Origin: Thalassospira xianhensis MCCC 1A02616
Lineage (GTDB): Bacteria > Pseudomonadota > Alphaproteobacteria > Rhodospirillales > Thalassospiraceae
DNA length: 64,000 bases
Reading direction: 5' to 3'
Assembly (NCBI RefSeq): GCF_003326475.1
Contig: NZ_JPWA01000025.1
Coordinates: forward strand, 1-64,000
A program made the position numbers and the translations under genes. The notes below the pieces were generated by a model that saw only the letters and a program-made list of their open reading frames with translations, had not been told where the DNA came from and did not search any database. Below, piece after piece: positions 27,936 to 35,793 of this stretch (positions are counted from its first letter, which is position 1; each line of letters starts with the position of its first letter).

Positions 27936-28469
27936 CTAAAGGCTTTGAATGAATTTGTCGTATGCCAGACCGGCATCTGAAAGCTTTTGCGCCAGTGCCT
28001 TACCCGCCGCAATCATGCCGTCCTTGCGGTTGGCTGTGCTTTCTTCGATCTGGCGGAGTTCCGCGTAAAGCGGGATAATCTTATCCTTGAGAACTTTCGG
28101 ATCAGCCACCCGACGGTTCGAATGGTAGCCAATGATTTTGCCATTTGCGTCAAGACTGGGCGTGATGTGCGCGTATACCCAGTAATGGTCGCCGTTCTTT
28201 GACATGTTCACGACATAGGCGAAAATCTCGTGACCGGCGGCGATTTCATCCCACAGCAGTTTGAAAACGCAGCGCGGCATATCGGGATGACGAATGATCG
28301 AATGGGGCTGACCCAGAACTTCCTTTTCACGGTAGTCGGAAAGACGCAGAAAAACCTCGTTGGCATAGGTAATCCGGCCCTTAAGGTCCGTTTTACTGAC
28401 GATCAGTTCTTCTGGCTTGAAATGGCGTTCCTTGCCGGTTGGCTTGGACCTGACTAGCGTTTCGCTCAC
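27936..28469 (-). CDS. Aer-like PAS-domain sensor protein
   Basis: A protein of about 177 residues with a single N-terminal PAS domain (residues 18-125) of the Aer type: the segment ITYANEVFLRLSDY, the signature HSIIRHPDMPRCVFKLLW that in Aer lines the FAD pocket, and NGDHYWVYAHITP. The remaining 50 residues are helical and contain no HAMP or signalling domain. It most likely acts as a separate redox or energy sensor for the soluble chemoreceptor encoded 26 bases downstream, that is, a split Aer. The start is uncertain: the GTG at 28469 fits the fold, while an ATG at 28529 would add 20 residues. Confidence 0.85.
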   Translation of the reverse strand: MSETLVRSKPTGKERHFKPEELIVSKTDLKGRITYANEVFLRLSDYREKEVLGQPHSIIRHPDMPRCVFKLLWDEIAAGHEIFAYVVNMSKNGDHYWVYAHITPSLDANGKIIGYHSNRRVADPKVLKDKIIPLYAELRQIEESTANRKDGMIAAGKALAQKLSDAGLAYDKFIQSL

Positions 28470-28737
28470 GTTTCTGTCCCCGATTTTCTGTCCGATAACC
28501 TGCCATTGTAGATCACAGCAGTTTTGCATGTCCGGATATCATGTAACGATATATCCGCGAATGATAAATGTAAAATATCCATGTGATACATAGACTAAGC
28601 GCAACGATAAAAATTAGATAAATATAACTAGATACCATGATCGCGACATACAATAGCGGGACCGGTCAATGATCATGCCTTGTCAGATGTGCATGCTTTT
28701 GATTTTCTGATTATGGTAACGTTTGCGGGGAAGCAGC

Positions 28738-29121
28738 ATGGCACAAGATCTTCGGGACTTTCCATTTCGCGTGGTAATCCATGAAAAGCACTCTGCCCAA
28801 GGGGTGCTTGACTGGCTGGACAAGAATATACGCAGCGACAGATGGACCATGGGCATTCGCAATATCGAACTGCCGCGCGCGACCCAATCCGCCCCCATCG
28901 TCGATATGGTGATCTATTTTGCCCGTCGGGAGGATATGGAGCTTTTCCGTGAACGCTGGGCTGGCAAGACGCGCGAGCACAAGATCAAACTGAAATTCTG
29001 GCGCGCCGCAGTTTATGCTTTGTTACACCCGAAGATGGAAATGATCGCATACGAAAAAGTCGACGACAGTCTGAAACGCATCCGTCCCGGTGATCCGGAA
29101 ACAAGCATCAAGAAGCCCTGA
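28738..29121 (+). CDS. Conserved hypothetical protein, 127 residues
   Basis: I do not recognise a family. The protein is basic, soluble, and without signal peptide or membrane helix; it has a DWLDKNI motif near the N-terminus, a hydrophobic strand VDMVIYFAR in the middle, and a lysine/arginine-rich helix TREHKIKLKFWRAA. The coding style and a clear GGGGAAG ribosome site before the ATG at 28738 support it as a real gene; the frame opens five codons earlier at a TTG. It is divergent from the Aer-like PAS gene and converges on the BMP-family transporter gene, with a terminator between. Confidence 0.75.
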   Translation: MAQDLRDFPFRVVIHEKHSAQGVLDWLDKNIRSDRWTMGIRNIELPRATQSAPIVDMVIYFARREDMELFRERWAGKTREHKIKLKFWRAAVYALLHPKMEMIAYEKVDDSLKRIRPGDPETSIKKP

Positions 29122-29126
29122 AACGA

Positions 29127-29157
29127 AACAACCCCGCATACCAGATGCGGGGTTGTT
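29127..29157. terminator. Bidirectional terminator
   Basis: A perfect 13-pair stem AACAACCCCGCAT/ATGCGGGGTTGTT with a five-base loop stands between two convergent genes. Confidence 0.8.
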
Positions 29158-29192
29158 CGTTGCGCTGCCCTCAAGAGGCTTGCAGATCGTGA

Positions 29193-30275
29193 TTATTTCG
29201 GCAGTTCGGCATCGATGCCTTTGATGTACCAGTCCATGCCCAGAAGCATTTCGTCGGTTGCATCTTCGCCTTCCTTGATGCGCAGTTCGCCAGCCTGATC
29301 ATAGATCGGGCCTGCGAACGGGTGGATTTCACCCGATGCGATCTTGGCTTCGGTTTCTTCGGCCAGTGCTTTTACGTCATCAGGCATATTGGTGTAGGGT
29401 GCCATGTCGACCATACCGGAATCAATGCCCCCCCAAGTGTCGGTCGATTCCCAGGTACCATCCATGACAGCCTTGGCACGCGCGACATAATATTCGTCCC
29501 AATGGTCAACAATGGCGGTCAACTGTGCTTTCGGCGCGAACTTGATCATGTCAGATGCCTGACCAAAACCGACAATACCGCGGTTCTCGGCAACCTGAAG
29601 CGGCGCCGGGCTGTCGGTGTGCTGAACCATGATGTCAGCACCCTGATCGATCAGAGCCTTGGCAGCGTCGCCTTCTTTGCCCGGATCATACCAGGTGTTG
29701 GCCCAGACGATTTTGACTTTGACGTCCGGGTTAACCGACCATGCACCCAGCATGAACGAGTTGATGCCACGAACCACTTCCGGGATCGGGAACGAACCGA
29801 CATAGCCGACAATGTTCGACTTGGTCATTTTACCGGCGATTACGCCTGCAACATAACGACCTTCATAGAAACGCGCGGCATAGGTCGAAACGTTTGCATC
29901 ACGTTTGTAACCGGTTGCATGTTCGAATTTCACGTTCGGGAACTGCTTGGCAACCTTGACGGTCGGGTTCATGAAACCGAACGAAGTGGTGAAGATCAGG
30001 TTATGACCGGTCTGGGCCAACTGACGGATCACACGTTCAGCATCGGCACCTTCCGGAACGCTTTCGACGTAGCTGGTGGTGGCATTGTCACCAAGAGCCG
30101 CCTCGATCGCCTGACGACCGATATCGTGACGATAGGACCAGCCATGGTCACCGATCGGGCCGACATAGACAAAGCCGGCTTTGACTTCTTCGGCCTGGGC
30201 AGCACCCATGCCGAGTGCAAGTGCACCGGTTGCCACAACGGCGGCAAGCGTGCGCTTCACGAGGTTTACATTCAT
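29193..30275 (-). CDS. BMP-family ABC transporter substrate-binding protein (purine/nucleoside type)
   Basis: A 360-residue periplasmic binding protein of the basic membrane protein (BMP/PnrA-like) family, with a Sec signal peptide (residues 1-28, ending GAAQA). Typical blocks are KAGFVYVGPIGDHGWSY, TTSFGFMNPTVKVAKQFP and a central HTDSPAPLQVAENRG. PnrA-like proteins bind purine nucleosides or related bases. Here the neighbours guanine deaminase and xanthine dehydrogenase favour a purine base or nucleoside as the substrate, but this is inferred. It is the last gene of a four-gene importer set, 202 bases after the second permease, with its own good ribosome site, which may allow separate higher expression. 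Confidence 0.92.
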   Translation of the reverse strand: MNVNLVKRTLAAVVATGALALGMGAAQAEEVKAGFVYVGPIGDHGWSYRHDIGRQAIEAALGDNATTSYVESVPEGADAERVIRQLAQTGHNLIFTTSFGFMNPTVKVAKQFPNVKFEHATGYKRDANVSTYAARFYEGRYVAGVIAGKMTKSNIVGYVGSFPIPEVVRGINSFMLGAWSVNPDVKVKIVWANTWYDPGKEGDAAKALIDQGADIMVQHTDSPAPLQVAENRGIVGFGQASDMIKFAPKAQLTAIVDHWDEYYVARAKAVMDGTWESTDTWGGIDSGMVDMAPYTNMPDDVKALAEETEAKIASGEIHPFAGPIYDQAGELRIKEGEDATDEMLLGMDWYIKGIDAELPK

Positions 30276-30431
30276 TATTTGGTCTCCCTGTTAATCAGCT
30301 AATCAGGATTTAAACCCAATTGTTTACGCAATCAATGACGTGTTCTTGTCCAGACCAAAACTCAGCCAAACCGGCCAAATAACACAAGACCGGTTTGATT
30401 GAGTGTTGGTCCGATACGCACTTCCTCCCCC

Positions 30432-30466
30432 CGGGTCGGGGCACCCTTTGACGCGCCCCGATCCCG
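30432..30466 (-). other. Hairpin between permease and binding-protein genes
   Basis: A GC-rich inverted repeat (CGGG-TCGGGGC with GCCCCGA-T-CCCG) lies 11 bases after the permease stop. No T-run follows on the minus strand, so mRNA processing or stabilisation is more likely than full termination. Confidence 0.45.
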
Positions 30467-30477
30467 TTTAACCAGCC

Positions 30478-31398
30478 CTATTGTGCGGGCCGGAACGCCT
30501 GCCCGATACAGGCAGGTGCATTCAGTCTGATCTTTGCGCGATCACTGGAAATGATCACCAGCACAATCACGGTCGCAAGGTACGGCAGCATCGACATGAA
30601 TTGCGACGGCACATGTACGCCTGCACTTTGCGCATGAAGCTGCAATACCGAAATAAGCCCGAACATATAGGCCCCCGCCAACAGACGGCCCGGACGCCAT
30701 GTTGCAAACACGACAAGTGCCAACGCGATCCAGCCGCGCCCGGCTGTCATGTTTTCGGCCCACATCGGCGTATAGGACAGCGAAAGATACGCGCCCGCAA
30801 GGCCTGCCATCGCACCGCCAAACATGGTGGCCATATAGCGGATTTTGATCACCGAATAGCCGATGGCATGCGCGGAATGATGGGAATCACCAACCGCCTT
30901 GAGGATCAGCCCCCCACGGGTACGCGACAGGAAGAACCCGACCGCAATCACCATCACAATCGAAAGATAAACCAGAAAATCCTGACCAAACAGAATTTCA
31001 CCAACCAGCGGAATATCGGTCAGAAGCGGAATATGCAGCCCCGGAAGCGGCTCGATCGCAAAACCGACAAAGCCGGAACCAACAAGAGCCGAAAAGCCCA
31101 CCCCGAAAATGGTCAGTGCCAGCCCCGTTGCCACCTGGTTGGCCATCAGGGTCAGGGTCAGAAAGGCAAAGATCAGCGACATCAGCATTCCGGCAATGAT
31201 CGCGGCCAGAATGCCCAGAATGGCCGAGCCGCTTGTTGCGGTGACCGCAAATCCCGAAATCGCGCCGACCAGCATCATGCCTTCGACACCAAGGTTCAAC
31301 ACCCCGGATTTTTCAGTAATCAGTTCGCCGGTCGATGCCAGCAAAAGCGGGGTCGATGCCGTAATCACGGTCAGGATCAGTGGAATAAGCCAATCCAT
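30478..31398 (-). CDS. Purine/nucleoside ABC importer, second permease
   Basis: A 306-residue inner-membrane permease of the BPD_transp_2 family (YufQ/NupC-like), with about nine hydrophobic helices and the conserved N-terminal block GELITEKSGVLNLGVEGMML. The coupling region is SVIKIRYMATMFGGAMAGLAG. It pairs with the permease encoded just before it; the start and stop codons of the two overlap by one base. Confidence 0.92.
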   Translation of the reverse strand: MDWLIPLILTVITASTPLLLASTGELITEKSGVLNLGVEGMMLVGAISGFAVTATSGSAILGILAAIIAGMLMSLIFAFLTLTLMANQVATGLALTIFGVGFSALVGSGFVGFAIEPLPGLHIPLLTDIPLVGEILFGQDFLVYLSIVMVIAVGFFLSRTRGGLILKAVGDSHHSAHAIGYSVIKIRYMATMFGGAMAGLAGAYLSLSYTPMWAENMTAGRGWIALALVVFATWRPGRLLAGAYMFGLISVLQLHAQSAGVHVPSQFMSMLPYLATVIVLVIISSDRAKIRLNAPACIGQAFRPAQ

Positions 31399-32477
31399 TA
31401 TGCGGCCTCCCCTTTGGCTGCCGGGGTTCCGAAACGAACCCGGTACTTGGTCAAAACATCACAGGCCAGCAGGAAGAACAGCAAAATCCCCTGAAACAGG
31501 CCGGTCACCGCATTTGGCAGCCCCAACGTAATCTGGGCCAATTCCCCACCTAGATAGGTCAGCGCCATGATCAGCCCGCCAAACAGGATACCCAGCGGAT
31601 GCAACCGCCCAAGGAAGGCAACGATAATTGCCGTAAAGCCGTAACCGGGCGATATGGCAGGCTGCAACTGGCCAATCGGCCCGGCAACCTCGAACAAACC
31701 GGCAAGACCGGAAAGTGCGCCGCCCAGCAACAGGGTAAACCAGACCATGCGTTTCTGACGGAACCCGACATGGCGGGCGGCCTGTGGGGCCTTGCCCACC
31801 ACGCGCAGCTGGAACCCGATCACCGATTTCGACAGCAAAATCCAACCAGCAATCACCACCAGTACAGCGAAGGCGGTTCCAAGATGAACGCGCGTGCCGT
31901 CATAAATCACCGGCAACAGGCCCGCATCCGGGAACGGTCGGGATTCAGGGAAGTTGAAACCTTCGGGGTTGCGCCACGGACCATGCACAAGGAAGCTTAG
32001 AAACAGCGTCGCGACATAGGTCAGCATCAGGCTGGTCAGAATTTCGTTGGCATTAAATCGGGTGCGCAGAAGCGCTGGTATGCCGCCCCAGAACGCCCCG
32101 CCAATTGCCCCAAGCACAAACATCGCGGGCAACAGGAACATGCTTTCACTGTCATAAAAATAAAGCGCAAGACCACCGCCGAATATGGCGCCCATGGTCA
32201 ATTGCCCCTCGGCACCGATGTTCCAGACATTGGCGCGGAACCCCATCGACAGCCCGATGGCGATGATCACAAGCGGGGTTGCCTTCACAAACAGTTCGGA
32301 AATGCCGTAGCTGTTGTTGATCGGCAGGATGAAGAAAGTATAGAGCGCATCAAACGGGTTCTTGCCCATAAAGGAAAAGATGATCCCGCCGACAAACAGC
32401 GTCATGAGAATTGCCAGAACCGGCGACAGATAGACCATCGCCTGACTATGCTGGCGACGGGGTTCAAGCCTGACCAA
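31398..32477 (-). CDS. Purine/nucleoside ABC importer, first permease
   Basis: A 359-residue permease of the YufP/NupB type with about ten hydrophobic helices; the block LGFRANVWNIGAEGQLTMGAI appears in this protein as GFRANVWNIGAEGQLTMGAI, the counterpart of the block in the partner. The start is a TTG at 32477, supported by an AAGGAG site six bases before it and by family length. It overlaps the end of the ATPase gene by 14 bases, so translation is coupled. Confidence 0.91.
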   Translation of the reverse strand: MVRLEPRRQHSQAMVYLSPVLAILMTLFVGGIIFSFMGKNPFDALYTFFILPINNSYGISELFVKATPLVIIAIGLSMGFRANVWNIGAEGQLTMGAIFGGGLALYFYDSESMFLLPAMFVLGAIGGAFWGGIPALLRTRFNANEILTSLMLTYVATLFLSFLVHGPWRNPEGFNFPESRPFPDAGLLPVIYDGTRVHLGTAFAVLVVIAGWILLSKSVIGFQLRVVGKAPQAARHVGFRQKRMVWFTLLLGGALSGLAGLFEVAGPIGQLQPAISPGYGFTAIIVAFLGRLHPLGILFGGLIMALTYLGGELAQITLGLPNAVTGLFQGILLFFLLACDVLTKYRVRFGTPAAKGEAA

Positions 32478-34101
32478 CGCGATCTCCTTCGATAAGCTCT
32501 TTCGTCTTCAGGGTTACGTCGCCGTCCAGATCGTGAAGTCCCCCCATCAACAAACCGATTTCCTCGACACTGACATCGGCCATTGGCCGCGGGGCGGACA
32601 TCTTACCTTCGGACATCACCACCACCTGATCACAGATGGCGAAAATTTCGTCCAGATCCTGCGAAATCACCAGAACCGCCGTGCCCTTTGCCGCCAGATC
32701 AAGCAATGCCTGATGGATGGCACTTGCCGCACCGGCATCGACACCCCAGGTCGGTTGTGAAATCACCAGAACGCCCGGATCCTGAAGGATTTCACGCCCG
32801 ACGATAAACTTCTGAAGGTTCCCGCCCGAGAGGCTTCCTGCCTCGGCCGAGGCACCGGTGGTCCGCACATCGAATGTCTTGATGATCTTGTCGGCAAAGC
32901 TACGGGTCGGCACTTCGCGGATCAGACCACGTGCGGACAATGCCATACGACGAAACGCCGTTAAAAACCCGTTTTCCGAAAGGCTCATATCGGGAACGGC
33001 ACCATGTCCGTTGCGTTCCTCGGGCACAAAGGCCGCGCCAAGCCGGCGACGGCGGCGCGGACCAAAATGTGCAACCGGATCGCCATCGATCTTGATGCAG
33101 TCCGGCGTGCCGATGATTTCGGTTTCACCGGCCAGTGCCTGAAACAGCTCGTTCTGACCATTCCCGGCCACACCGGCAACGCCCATGATTTCCCCCCCCC
33201 GCACCTTAAGACCAATCCCCTTAAGGTCCGTGCCAAACTGTTCGTCACTGATCAGTGACAGATCGGAGATATCAAGACGCACATCACCGAATTTGCGCGT
33301 ACCGCTGCGATCGGGTGCTGTCAATTTCTGGCCGATCATCATTTCGGCCATGGATTTCGCCGTTTCCTCGCGCGGGTCACACCCGCCGACGACCTTGCCT
33401 CCGCGCAATACGGTTGCCTTCTGACACAGTGCTTTGACCTCGTGCAGTTTATGGCTGATATAAAGGATTGCGCAACCTTCATCGGCAAGACGGCGCAATG
33501 TTTCAAACAGCTTTTCGACTTCCTGAGGGGTTAAAACCGATGTCGGCTCGTCCAGAATAAGCAGTTTGGGATTTTGCAGAAGGCAGCGGACGATTTCGAT
33601 CCGCTGACGTTCACCAACCGAGAGCGTGTAAACATGACGATCCGGATCAAGCGGCAGACCATAGGTCTTTTCGACCTCGATCACCTGCTGACGCAGGGCG
33701 GCCATATCGCGCACATCGTTCATCGCCAGCGCAATGTTTTCCAGCACCGTCATGGTCTCAAACAGCGAGAAATGCTGGAACACCAGACCAACGCCCATTT
33801 CGCGCGCGTCATGCGGACTATGGATCGTGACCGGCTTCCCTTCCCACAGCAAATCGCCCTGATCGGCCTGCAGCACGCCATAGATGATTTTCACAAGCGT
33901 ACTTTTACCCGCACCATTTTCCCCCAGAAGGGCATGGATTTCGCCAGGTTCGATACGGAAACTGATATCGTCATTTGCCAGACAGCCCGGAAAGGCCTTG
34001 GTCACACCACGCACCTCAAGCTGTGCCGGTTTTGATCCGCCTGTCATAGCCAAGCCTGTATCTGATCCGGTATTCCCGGTCGTGGACGTCACTGCTGCCA
34101 C
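32464..34101 (-). CDS. Purine/nucleoside ABC importer, tandem ATPase
   Basis: A protein of up to 545 residues with two ABC ATPase domains in one chain, as in sugar and BMP-type nucleoside importers. Domain one has Walker A LLGENGAGKSTLVK, signature LSVGERQRIEIVR and Walker B LLILDEPTS; domain two has a degenerate Walker A (GVAGNGQNELFQAL), the signature LSGGNLQKFIVGRE and SQPTWGVD. The degenerate second site is normal for this family. The start is uncertain: GTG codons at 34101 and 34092 and an ATG at 34047 are all possible, and the first 25 residues are not conserved. It is the first gene of the importer set, 68 bases after the guanine deaminase gene on the same strand. Confidence 0.9.
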   Translation of the reverse strand: MAAVTSTTGNTGSDTGLAMTGGSKPAQLEVRGVTKAFPGCLANDDISFRIEPGEIHALLGENGAGKSTLVKIIYGVLQADQGDLLWEGKPVTIHSPHDAREMGVGLVFQHFSLFETMTVLENIALAMNDVRDMAALRQQVIEVEKTYGLPLDPDRHVYTLSVGERQRIEIVRCLLQNPKLLILDEPTSVLTPQEVEKLFETLRRLADEGCAILYISHKLHEVKALCQKATVLRGGKVVGGCDPREETAKSMAEMMIGQKLTAPDRSGTRKFGDVRLDISDLSLISDEQFGTDLKGIGLKVRGGEIMGVAGVAGNGQNELFQALAGETEIIGTPDCIKIDGDPVAHFGPRRRRRLGAAFVPEERNGHGAVPDMSLSENGFLTAFRRMALSARGLIREVPTRSFADKIIKTFDVRTTGASAEAGSLSGGNLQKFIVGREILQDPGVLVISQPTWGVDAGAASAIHQALLDLAAKGTAVLVISQDLDEIFAICDQVVVMSEGKMSAPRPMADVSVEEIGLLMGGLHDLDGDVTLKTKELIEGDRVGQA

Positions 34102-34169
34102 CCCTAAATTGCGATCCGATCACGCGCACCGAAGGTATTACCCGTTCACGGTTTGCTAATCAAACGGTC

Positions 34170-34646
34170 TCAATACGCGATTTTGTCTTCTTTGGCATCC
34201 CAAGCCGCAAAGACATCACGCGCCTCCCCTAAATCCAGATGTTCGCACGGCAGGCTCCGATCCGGGATCGGTTTTGCCACTTCATCATACAGGAATTGAT
34301 CGTCAAAGCCGATTGCCGCGGCATCATCGCGGGAATTGGCATAATAGATCCGGTCAAGACGTGCCCAATAGATCGCCGAAAGGCACATCGGGCATGGCTC
34401 GCAACTGGTGTAAATCTCGCATCCGGCAAGATTGAAGGTACCAAGCTTTTCACAGGCCGCACGGATGGCGCTGACCTCGGCATGGGCGGTCGGGTCGTTG
34501 CTGGATGTTACCTTGTTCCAGCCTTCGGATACGACTTCGCCGTCCTTGACAATGATTGCCCCGAACGGGCCGCCACAGCCTTCTTCCATTTTCGTCCGCG
34601 ACAAATTCACGGCATGGAGCATGTGTTTATGCTTGGCATCACACAC
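34170..34646 (-). CDS. guaD: Guanine deaminase (cytidine-deaminase fold)
   Basis: A zinc nucleoside-deaminase-fold protein of about 158 residues, similar in size and sequence layout to Bacillus guanine deaminase, which converts guanine to xanthine plus ammonia. The catalytic motif is HAE in PTAHAEVSAIRAACEKLG, and the zinc cysteines are in SCEPCPMCLSAIYWA. The C-terminal tail (LPCEHLDLGEARDVFAAW) is of the type that swaps between subunits and closes the active site. The start is most likely a GTG at 34646 with GGGAG in front; a TTG two codons earlier is possible. It sits between the purine importer and xdhC, as expected for feeding xanthine dehydrogenase. Confidence 0.88.
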   Translation of the reverse strand: MCDAKHKHMLHAVNLSRTKMEEGCGGPFGAIIVKDGEVVSEGWNKVTSSNDPTAHAEVSAIRAACEKLGTFNLAGCEIYTSCEPCPMCLSAIYWARLDRIYYANSRDDAAAIGFDDQFLYDEVAKPIPDRSLPCEHLDLGEARDVFAAWDAKEDKIAY

Positions 34647-34753
34647 AGCCAAATCTCCCTATATGAACTCCTGATCCGGTAAACGGATCCTCCTGATCAG
34701 GCCGCTATTGGCGCGGCCCTTTATCATTTATATGCCTTGCAATGAAGGCCTTA

Positions 34754-35788
34754 TCATCCGGCAAGGCCGTCTTGTGCGACCCTGTTCACCGGATGTTGCG
34801 CCATTCGCCCTTCACGCACGGACAGCAATTGCACCGCGACCGATGCCGCAATGATTGCCGGCTGTTTGCCGGTAATGCCTTGAATTCCAATCGGGCATGT
34901 CAAACGACCGATTTCCACGTCACCCAACCCTCGATCTTTTAATCGCCGGACAAAGCGGGCGCGTTTGGTCTGGCTTCCGATCATGCCAACAAAACCAAGA
35001 TCATCCCGCATCAAGGCCGCCCGACAGATATCAAAATCCTGCGCGTGGCTGTGCGTCAGGATGAGTGCAAAGGCACCGGGCGGCATGTCGCCCACCTCGT
35101 CTTGTGGCCTATCGCTTTGATACAGATGAAGTTTCGGTGTTTCCGGCAGGGTCAGGTATTCATCACGCGAATCGATCAGGTGAAGATCAAATGGCAATGG
35201 TGCCAGTGCCCGAACAATCGCCTGCCCGACATGCCCGGCCCCAAACAGCCAAAGGGGCGTTGCTCCGTCATCAAGGCGCAGGCACAGCTTCTGCTGCCCG
35301 GCCAGATCACACAACCCGCCACGGCCCCCGGCAAACAAACGATCCAATGCGTCGGCATCCTGAGTGCTGGCCGTTTCAATATTCCGACTTCCGCCCATCG
35401 GCAACATTATCCAGTCACCATGACCAGCACCTGCAGGACTCTGCGTATTTAGGATCGCTGTTGCCAGCTGATGCTTTTGCATCGGGTCCAGCAGATGAAA
35501 CGCGATTTCGACGGAACCACCGCAACATTGACCAAGCCCCGGCCCCAACGGAAAGGGAACCAGTTCCGCGCCAAAATCCCGATCCAAGGTCAGGATTTCA
35601 CGCGCCCGTACCGTCACCTGATGTTCCAGATTGCCGCCACCAACCGTCCCGGCAATGTCGGCTTCACTGATCAGCATAAATGCCCCTGCCTCGCGCGGGG
35701 TGGACCCGCGAATGGCCGCCACACTGACCAGCATCACCGGATCGGATGATTGCAGCAAAGCGATATGGGCGTCGGGTGAGAGGCGCAT
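34754..35788 (-). CDS. xdhC: Xanthine dehydrogenase accessory protein XdhC
   Basis: A 344-residue XdhC/CoxI-family protein that binds and sulfurates the molybdenum cofactor and inserts it into xanthine dehydrogenase. The N-terminal XdhC domain has RGSTPREAGAFMLIS and GTVGGGNLEHQ with the conserved CCGG (GLGQCCGGSVEIAF); the C-terminal Rossmann half has LFGAGHVGQAIVRAL and GMIGSQTKRARF. It follows xdhB by five bases in the xdhABC operon. Confidence 0.94.
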   Translation of the reverse strand: MRLSPDAHIALLQSSDPVMLVSVAAIRGSTPREAGAFMLISEADIAGTVGGGNLEHQVTVRAREILTLDRDFGAELVPFPLGPGLGQCCGGSVEIAFHLLDPMQKHQLATAILNTQSPAGAGHGDWIMLPMGGSRNIETASTQDADALDRLFAGGRGGLCDLAGQQKLCLRLDDGATPLWLFGAGHVGQAIVRALAPLPFDLHLIDSRDEYLTLPETPKLHLYQSDRPQDEVGDMPPGAFALILTHSHAQDFDICRAALMRDDLGFVGMIGSQTKRARFVRRLKDRGLGDVEIGRLTCPIGIQGITGKQPAIIAASVAVQLLSVREGRMAQHPVNRVAQDGLAG

Positions 35789-35793
35789 GATGT

